Assembly: GCA_910587005.1 (NCBI GenBank)
Contig: CAJULB010000002.1
Span: 1 to 64,000 of the forward strand
DNA: 64,000 nt
Direction: 5' to 3'
Source of the DNA: an uncultured Christensenellaceae bacterium
GTDB lineage: Bacteria; Bacillota; Clostridia; Christensenellales; Borkfalkiaceae
Made by a program: the position numbers and the translations under genes. Each line of letters starts with the position of its first letter. Within the stretch, counting starts at the first letter, position 1. Shown here piece after piece: positions 59,045-64,000 of the stretch. Under the pieces are notes generated by a model, which saw only the letters and a list, made by a program, of their open reading frames with translations, was not told where the DNA came from and searched no databases.

Positions 59045-60090
59045 ACGGCGCCCTCCCTGAAGCGATAGTGGCAGCCCTCGGCGATTTTCTCGTAGTCTTT
59101 GTCGAGGAGCTTCAATTCCTTAATGATTCCCGCGGGCGTCAGGTCGTAGGTTTTGAGCACCTTTTCCGTGTAGAAGTCCTCGTCCTCGTGGCGGTTGCAT
59201 TTGACGGAGACGCTCATCGGTTCCGCCTTTCCGATCGCGTACCCGATTTGCACCTCGCACCACTCGAGGCCGTACTTGTAGAGGAGCTGGCAGGCAATTC
59301 TGCGCGCCATATAAGCGCCGGAACGGTCGACCTTTGAGGGATCCTTGCCGGAGAACGCGCCGCCGCCCACGGGGCAGAAGCCGCCGTACTGGTCGCAGAC
59401 GATTTTCCGACCGGTGAGTCCCGCGTCCGCTGCCGGTCCGCCGATAGTCCACGCGCCGGCGGGGTTTATTATGCGTTCCACGGATGCGGGGATGTCGAGG
59501 TCGTCGAGCAGGTTGTTGACGTATGTGCGGAGGCGGGCCTCGTTGACGTTCTCTTGGTGGCAGACGCTGACGAGGATCTTCTTGACGCTTCGCATGTCGG
59601 TGGGCGCATCGAGGTCGACCGTTACCTGACATTTGGCGTCGCCTTTGAGGTAGGTGTAGGGGTTGAGCTCGACGTCGTTCTCAAGTCTTTCGATGATCCT
59701 GTTCGCGAGGTCGAAGCCGAACGGCAGCAGGCTCCGCGTCTGGTTGCAGGCGTAGCCGTACATGATGCCCTGATCCCCGGCGCCTTGCGCTTTGCCGCTT
59801 CCGACGCCTGCGGCGATCTGGGGCGACTGCGTTCTGATAAACGTCAGGACCTTCGCGACGGGGTAGTGCAGCTTCTCCGCGACGCAGCGGGCGATCCCTT
59901 CGTAGTCCACGCGGGCGGCGGTCGTGATTTCACCAGCAAGGACGATGACGTCGTCCTTGACGAGTGTCTCGATGGCGACGTGGCTGTTCTGGTCGCCCTT
60001 CAGGCAGGCCCCGAGGATGGCGTCGCTGATCTGGTCGGCGTACTTGTCGGGGTGGTATTTGCTCACTTGTTCTGTGCTGAATAGTCTCAT
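59041..60090 (-). CDS. metK: Phage-encoded S-adenosylmethionine synthetase
   Basis: 349 residues from ATG at 60090. HPDKYADQISD (ATP/methionine site), GAGDQGIMYGYA, GGAFSGKDPSKVDRSGAYMARR and the C-terminal catalytic region match MetK; usual length about 380-400, so this is a short form. It makes SAM from ATP and methionine. It overlaps the methylase at 57707 by four bases and belongs to the same operon, so it probably feeds the methylases. A phage-borne copy is rare. Confidence 0.93.
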   Translation of the reverse strand: MRLFSTEQVSKYHPDKYADQISDAILGACLKGDQNSHVAIETLVKDDVIVLAGEITTAARVDYEGIARCVAEKLHYPVAKVLTFIRTQSPQIAAGVGSGKAQGAGDQGIMYGYACNQTRSLLPFGFDLANRIIERLENDVELNPYTYLKGDAKCQVTVDLDAPTDMRSVKKILVSVCHQENVNEARLRTYVNNLLDDLDIPASVERIINPAGAWTIGGPAADAGLTGRKIVCDQYGGFCPVGGGAFSGKDPSKVDRSGAYMARRIACQLLYKYGLEWCEVQIGYAIGKAEPMSVSVKCNRHEDEDFYTEKVLKTYDLTPAGIIKELKLLDKDYEKIAEGCHYRFREGAV

Positions 60091-60683
60091 ATTGCTTCGA
60101 TCTCCTTGTTTTTGATGGTTACGCGGTATTTCGGGTCTATGTAGCGGATCGCCTCGGCGTATATTGCCGCGAGTTCTTCGTCGGTGAATTTGTTGAAGAT
60201 GGGCGAGCCGTTGACGAAGGTGTCCGCCTTCTTGACGATAATCACGAGCGCGGGCGCCCCCGGCTGGTTGTTTACGAGGAAAGCGCAGCTCGCGCAGTCT
60301 GGGAATTTTTGCAGGAGGTGATCCTTGAGGTCTTTGCGGGAATACTCTCCGGCGATTAGGTTGCGGGTGATTATGCGCTTTTTGAGCTCGCCCGTCGTTT
60401 CGCCCGGTTGGCGTTCCATGCCATACTTGGCCGCCTCCGCGTCTACGCGCTTTTTTCTCTGAATATTCCGCGCGACTTCCGACGGAAGTCTGAGGAGGAC
60501 GTAGAGAAAAACAAACAGGATCGGCAGGCCGAAGATTACCATGAGCGGGATCAGTACGATCGCCCAGTGCCATGCAACGGCGCCGCAGAGCTTCAGCGTC
60601 AGGAATACGACCTGACAGATGAAGCCGAGAGCTGCGATTGTGAGGAGAAGGCAGCCGCCGCGGTAGTCTTTATTGTTCGCCAT
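60087..60683 (-). CDS. Two-helix membrane protein of unknown function
   Basis: 198 residues from ATG at 60683 (GGAGGTGG upstream). Two membrane segments (about 11-33 and 39-65), then a cytoplasmic domain (HLLQKFPDCASCAFLVNNQPG..). Unknown. ATGA overlap with metK. Confidence 0.6.
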   Translation of the reverse strand: MANNKDYRGGCLLLTIAALGFICQVVFLTLKLCGAVAWHWAIVLIPLMVIFGLPILFVFLYVLLRLPSEVARNIQRKKRVDAEAAKYGMERQPGETTGELKKRIITRNLIAGEYSRKDLKDHLLQKFPDCASCAFLVNNQPGAPALVIIVKKADTFVNGSPIFNKFTDEELAAIYAEAIRYIDPKYRVTIKNKEIEAI

Positions 60684-61095
60684 TTCCGCCACCTCCGTTG
60701 GGTTCCGGTTCTTCCTCGGGGAAGCGGGCCGTCGCGATTTCCTCGTATTTCGCTTTCAGAGCGGCGAGCGCCTTGTCGTATTCCTCACCGCCGTCAAGGC
60801 TGTCAGGCCCGAGGGCGACGTGGATGAGTTCTTTGCCGAGTGCTTCTGCAGCGACTTCGACGCCGACCTGTGAATTGATGGCGATGACGGGGACGGTGTC
60901 AGAGCCGTCCTGTTCGTTCGGGAACGTGATGCAGCTGACGACGATCTGGCCGTTCGGGTCGACTATACTCGGGGCGAGGATCGCCTCGTATTTCGCGTCG
61001 GGGTATAATTCCGCGAACGCCTCCGCGACGAGGTTCGAGGGGTCATTTGCGTAAACGGAAGTGAACGCGGGCGGGGTTGTTTTAGGGTTGTTCAT
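60670..61095 (-). CDS. Phage protein of unknown function
   Basis: 141 residues, acidic Pro/Glu/Gly-rich tail (EEEPEPNGGGGNG). LVAEAFAELYPDAKYEAILAPSIV resembles none I know. Early region. Confidence 0.5.
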   Translation of the reverse strand: MNNPKTTPPAFTSVYANDPSNLVAEAFAELYPDAKYEAILAPSIVDPNGQIVVSCITFPNEQDGSDTVPVIAINSQVGVEVAAEALGKELIHVALGPDSLDGGEEYDKALAALKAKYEEIATARFPEEEPEPNGGGGNGEQ

Positions 61096-61330
61096 GTTTT
61101 GCCTCCTTGAGTCTTTTTATTTCGTGGTTAAGGTACCACGCAGCCTTCTCGAGATCTTGGATCTCTGTGTCTTTGCTTTTCTTTCCGGCGCGGGCGATAT
61201 ACTTGACAGCGTTGCCGCGGTTGAAGTTGAGCTCTTTGTCGTCAATGAAGTCGATGACTTCGATCTTGCCGTCGGTATAGTGTGCCGGGTGGTTCACCGG
61301 ATCGTCGACGGGTTTGTTTTTGTTGCTCAT
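61082..61330 (-). CDS. DUF3310-type phage protein
   Basis: 82 residues. NHPAHYTDGKIEVIDFID, NRGNAVKYIARAGKKS and DLEKAAWYLNHEI match the DUF3310 (SaV-like) family of phage early proteins thought to act in nucleotide metabolism. Overlaps the downstream gene by 14 bases. Confidence 0.88.
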   Translation of the reverse strand: MSNKNKPVDDPVNHPAHYTDGKIEVIDFIDDKELNFNRGNAVKYIARAGKKSKDTEIQDLEKAAWYLNHEIKRLKEAKHEQP

Positions 61331-61339
61331 GCGTCCTCC

Positions 61340-61534
61340 TTATTGGTATTTGATAGGGCACCAGCGGGGCGACGTCTTGACGGGGAGCTCCTTGCTGTGT
61401 CTTTCGGTTTTTGCGATCAGACGGGCGCTCGCGTTTACGCTGGCTGCCGCCGTAGGGTGCGAGCAGTAGAAGCGGTTCACGCCGTTCGTCTGCTCGACGA
61501 GCTTGCAGTTGTTACAGTCTGCACATTTTGTCAT
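61340..61534 (-). CDS. Small cysteine-rich phage protein
   Basis: 64 residues from ATG at 61534. CADCNNC, FYCSH and RWCPIKY give a likely zinc-binding fold. Overlaps the upstream gene (ATGA). Confidence 0.55.
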   Translation of the reverse strand: MTKCADCNNCKLVEQTNGVNRFYCSHPTAAASVNASARLIAKTERHSKELPVKTSPRWCPIKYQ

Positions 61535-62421
61535 GTGTCGTTTGGTTCCTCCTTTTTCGAGGCCGCTATTCTGGCCGGGACGACGACGCTGTAGTTGCAA
61601 ACGTCGCAGCACTTTCCCGCAGCGATCGGGTGTGCATCGTGTCCGTATTCGTCCTTTATTGCGTCCCCGCATATCACGCACCGCCGCCGCGGAAGGGTTT
61701 CAACCGCGGGGCGGGTTGCGTCGTTATCAATTACGACCTCCGAGCCGTTCCACGTTGCGGAGCCTTCGTCGCCGTCGATTCGCTCCTCGCCGCAGTAGCT
61801 GAACACCTCGAACGTGAACGCCTTGCCGGCGGGGACGTTTTTCTCTCTGCATATTTCTTCGAGGCGATCGCTCGCGAGCTTCTTGACTTCGTAGAGGTCG
61901 CTGCCGGTGAGCGTGTAGTCGAGGTCGGAGAGGTTCGGTTTGCTGTTCTCGAGCAGGTCGTAGACGTAAACCTCGACGCGGTACTCGGCGTTCTGTTCGC
62001 CGCTGCGGGCGTCCTCGGCTGTCTGTTTAATTGCTGCCGCTTTGAGCGCCGCGTCCGCTTGTGCTGCCTGCCATGCTTCGTAGGTTCCCGCCGCCTGATT
62101 CTCGAAGAAGGCGTGGAGATAGAGCAGGCCGACCTTTTCCGTCAGTTTGATGAATTTCTTCAGGAGCTTTGCGTCCATTTTGAAGCGGAGCGAGCTCTGC
62201 ACCTTTGTTGTAGTTCCGAACGCGATCTGGATGCTTCCGATCTCACCGTTCTCGTCGACGTTGTAGTTCTCACTGTCGAACAGGCTGCGCTGCGCCTTCG
62301 GTTTGAATACCGCGACGAGCGGGTAGACGTTTGTCAGAAACTCGACGTCGAACGTCGTCTCTTTGGCGCAGAAGTTTTTCATGTCTGCGAGGGCTGCCTT
62401 GTATTCTTCGTTTGCTATCAT
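61531..62421 (-). CDS. Phage protein with C-terminal zinc finger
   Basis: 296 residues from ATG at 62421 (AAAGGAGA site). Central region resembles none I know; the C-terminus has RCVICGDAI and KCCDVCNYSV (four cysteines in two pairs). Perhaps a DNA-binding or recombination helper. Confidence 0.55.
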   Translation of the reverse strand: MIANEEYKAALADMKNFCAKETTFDVEFLTNVYPLVAVFKPKAQRSLFDSENYNVDENGEIGSIQIAFGTTTKVQSSLRFKMDAKLLKKFIKLTEKVGLLYLHAFFENQAAGTYEAWQAAQADAALKAAAIKQTAEDARSGEQNAEYRVEVYVYDLLENSKPNLSDLDYTLTGSDLYEVKKLASDRLEEICREKNVPAGKAFTFEVFSYCGEERIDGDEGSATWNGSEVVIDNDATRPAVETLPRRRCVICGDAIKDEYGHDAHPIAAGKCCDVCNYSVVVPARIAASKKEEPNDT

Positions 62422-62954
62422 TGCTTTTTGTCTCCTTTGTTGGTGGTTTCGGTTTGCTGGTAGCGTTCCGCATGCTCGCGGGCTTTTTTTGCTTCGTCGA
62501 GATAGTATTGCTCGAGCGTTCCGTGGTACCTGATAGCCCAGAGCTCCTCGTATTCGTCCCACGCATGGCGAAGCTCGTGCTCGCGTTCGTGGAGGCTTTT
62601 CGGGTCGTCCGATAAAAGCGTGTAGGCGTTGATCATGTCGGAGTAGCAGCCGCTGTTGATTCTGCTCTTAAAGCAGGCCCACATTGTCATCGCGCCGCGG
62701 GATCTGCTGGAGCATATCGACAGGACGCGGTCGCCGTACTTTTTGAGGATCTCGTCGAGCTCCTCGGCGTTGACTTTTCTGTATTTGCCTAAGGCGTGGA
62801 TCTTGCCGCGGTTCATAAGTGCGTAGACGATTTCGTCGACAGTCATCTCTTTGTCCCCGAGGACTTCGAGGATGAGGGTGCCGCGTTTGCTGGTTTCCGG
62901 CTTGATAGCTTCGTAGCTTTCGCGGCGAGTGCTTTCGGTGGTTTCGTTGTTCAT
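62418..62954 (-). CDS. Phage protein of unknown function with HTH-like N-terminus
   Basis: 178 residues: LILEVLGDKEMTVDEIVYALMNRGK resembles a winged helix. C-terminal charged helix. Overlaps the next gene by four bases. Unknown. Confidence 0.5.
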   Translation of the reverse strand: MNNETTESTRRESYEAIKPETSKRGTLILEVLGDKEMTVDEIVYALMNRGKIHALGKYRKVNAEELDEILKKYGDRVLSICSSRSRGAMTMWACFKSRINSGCYSDMINAYTLLSDDPKSLHEREHELRHAWDEYEELWAIRYHGTLEQYYLDEAKKAREHAERYQQTETTNKGDKKQ

Positions 62955-62970
62955 GGAAGTTCCTCCTGTT

Positions 62971-63537
62971 TTAGTTTTCGCTGTTGCTTTGCGGGGCTTC
63001 GTTGCCCCAGCAGTCCCAGCCGGGCGCCGACTGACGAGCGAACAGCTCGATCCTCGGAACGTCTCCGACCAGTTTGACGATGCGCTCGCGGACTTCGTCT
63101 GGTTTCTGGCTGTGTCTCTGCACCGGTGTCATAACGACGCTGTGGACGGCAGCGCTGACGCGCTTCGGTTTGCCTTTAATTGCGAGCAGGCAGATCTCCG
63201 AGTTGCTTCTCGTCCAGTTTCCGAGCCCCCAGAACAGCCCGGCGCCGCTTTTGTTTTGTTTGACCCAGTTGAAGGCGATCGTTTTGTACTTGAAGCCCCA
63301 CGCTTCGATGAGGTCGAGGGCTTCGCGCAGCATCGGGAACGTGGCCCACAAAAACAGGGCGCAGTCGTCAGCTGCTAAGCACCCCCCCCCCCCGTGGCCG
63401 ACGGGCATCTGTTTGAGCTCGTCGATCGTCATTGTGCCGTAGTGTTTGTCGGCAGCGGCGCGGGTGGCCTTGTTCTGATAGCCCCATGGTGGGTCGACGT
63501 AGATGACGTTGTACTTTTTAGCGGGGAAGGGGATCAT
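62971..63537 (-). CDS. MT-A70 family adenine methyltransferase with in-frame poly-G tract
   Basis: 188 residues. VIYVDPPWGY (DPPW motif), LAADDCALFLWAT, FVWVKQN-type NWVKQNKSGAGLFWG and PRIELFARQSAPGWDCWGNE match MT-A70 methylases. At codons 49-52, between MPVGH and CLAADD, a run of 12 G's (plus-strand 63382-63393) encodes GGGG and is in frame here, so the gene is ON. Any length other than a multiple of three change would truncate the protein early. Adenine methylation at an unknown site. Confidence 0.93.
   Translation of the reverse strand: MIPFPAKKYNVIYVDPPWGYQNKATRAAADKHYGTMTIDELKQMPVGHGGGGCLAADDCALFLWATFPMLREALDLIEAWGFKYKTIAFNWVKQNKSGAGLFWGLGNWTRSNSEICLLAIKGKPKRVSAAVHSVVMTPVQRHSQKPDEVRERIVKLVGDVPRIELFARQSAPGWDCWGNEAPQSNSEN
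63382..63393 (-). repeat. 12-nt poly-G tract in the MT-A70 gene
   Basis: Twelve C's on the plus strand. It inserts four glycines where family members usually have a short acidic turn before LAADD. Same length as the tract at 56455-56466. Confidence 0.9.
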
Positions 63538-63968
63538 GTGTCTGCCTCCTCGGTTTGCGCGTTGATTTCGTTCAGGATCCTCCAGACGTCGCAGGCCTTG
63601 TTGTCGGTTGCGCGGGCTTGTTCTCGGAGATCCTTCGCGTTCTGGCTGAGCTCATCGTAGTAGTGGGCGAGCGCGACGTGTACCAACGGGACGTCCTCGC
63701 GCTGTATGAGGACGGCGGGCGTCTGCTCAGCGTCTTTCAGTTCCGCGTCCGAAGTGGGAGCGGTTTCTGGTACCGCAGTTGTTTCCGCCACCTCGCCGGG
63801 CTTTCTTCTTTTCCTCGGAAGGGTGCGAGCGTCGATTCCGCCCTTGATAAGCTCGGCGCGTATGTCGTCGGGGGTGCAGAGGTTCATGTCTGCGAGGATG
63901 TTGATCTGGTTCTTTTTGTCGGCGTCTTCTTTGTACATCCGCACGATCTCGTTTGTTGTCATTTCCAT
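63534..63968 (-). CDS. Phage protein of unknown function
   Basis: 144 residues, helical, charged (MEMTTNEIVRMYKEDADKKNQINILADM..). AAAGGAGA site. First gene in the window reading from the right; the operon continues past base 64000. Confidence 0.5.
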   Translation of the reverse strand: MEMTTNEIVRMYKEDADKKNQINILADMNLCTPDDIRAELIKGGIDARTLPRKRRKPGEVAETTAVPETAPTSDAELKDAEQTPAVLIQREDVPLVHVALAHYYDELSQNAKDLREQARATDNKACDVWRILNEINAQTEEADT

Positions 63969-64000
63969 GGCGTTGTCTCCTTTTGGTTTATTCGGTATTT

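Noticed and set aside
1..64000. IS elements or rRNA genes
   Set aside because: No DDE transposase or terminal inverted repeats of IS type and no rRNA-like sequence seen.

Overview
The window is a stack of mobile elements from a Gram-positive, probably gut-type Firmicutes/Clostridia host. Evidence for this: strong AGGAGG ribosome sites, TTGATT/TATAAT promoters, standard code, PBSX/P2-type phage genes, PcfK/PcfJ and ArdA genes, and large serine recombinases. No rRNA, CRISPR array or IS element was seen. The taxon cannot be fixed from sequence alone.

1-420: an attachment scar (3' piece of a tRNA-Val gene, marking another element to the left) and an intact tRNA-Ala(CGC). 568-8450, 'element A': a large serine recombinase, an HUH rolling-circle Rep, two sets of direct repeats, two long hairpins that look like a replication origin, and a restriction-modification operon (HTH-Dam methylase, Mrr-like nuclease, DpnII-like nuclease, second methylase, membrane protein). 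8456-17990: DNA repair gene tag, then a 6 kb colinear anti-defence block (ArdA; PcfK/AcrIIA9-like domain fused to MutS domain I; PcfJ; several small unknown acidic proteins), then a nucleotidyltransferase/MBL-hydrolase/PEBP operon and a YdeI-like gene.

18030-28500 (perhaps to 30627), 'element B': an inovirus-like (filamentous ssDNA phage) prophage on the minus strand. It has a rolling-circle origin, Rep, a Zot/pI morphogenesis ATPase, a 726-residue membrane-anchored adhesin with InlB-type repeats, two more membrane-anchored structural candidates, a 52-residue hydrophobic coat-protein candidate, an SSB candidate, sigma-like and LexA-like regulators, and a second serine recombinase close to that of A. 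A and B share the same origin: an identical 14-nt loop in a GC hairpin next to a second conserved hairpin. Element A has Rep, integrase and origin but no Zot or coat genes, so it looks like a cargo-carrying relative or satellite of B.

30601-64000: a GC-rich contractile-tailed prophage (myophage, PBSX/P2-like), all on the minus strand and running off the right edge. From right to left: early/methylation genes (MT-A70 methylase, metK, two ParB-methylase fusions), late regulator, minor tail protein Z, terminase, portal, protease, decoration, capsid, connectors, sheath, tube, frameshifted tail chaperone, tape measure, baseplate, tail fibre, a complete diversity-generating retroelement, and holin/lysis genes. 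Two methylase genes carry 12-nt poly-G tracts, one in frame and one out of frame, which suggests phase variation of phage-encoded DNA methylation. The retroelement has a 135-bp template and variable repeat that differ at 19 positions, every one an adenine in the template coding strand.
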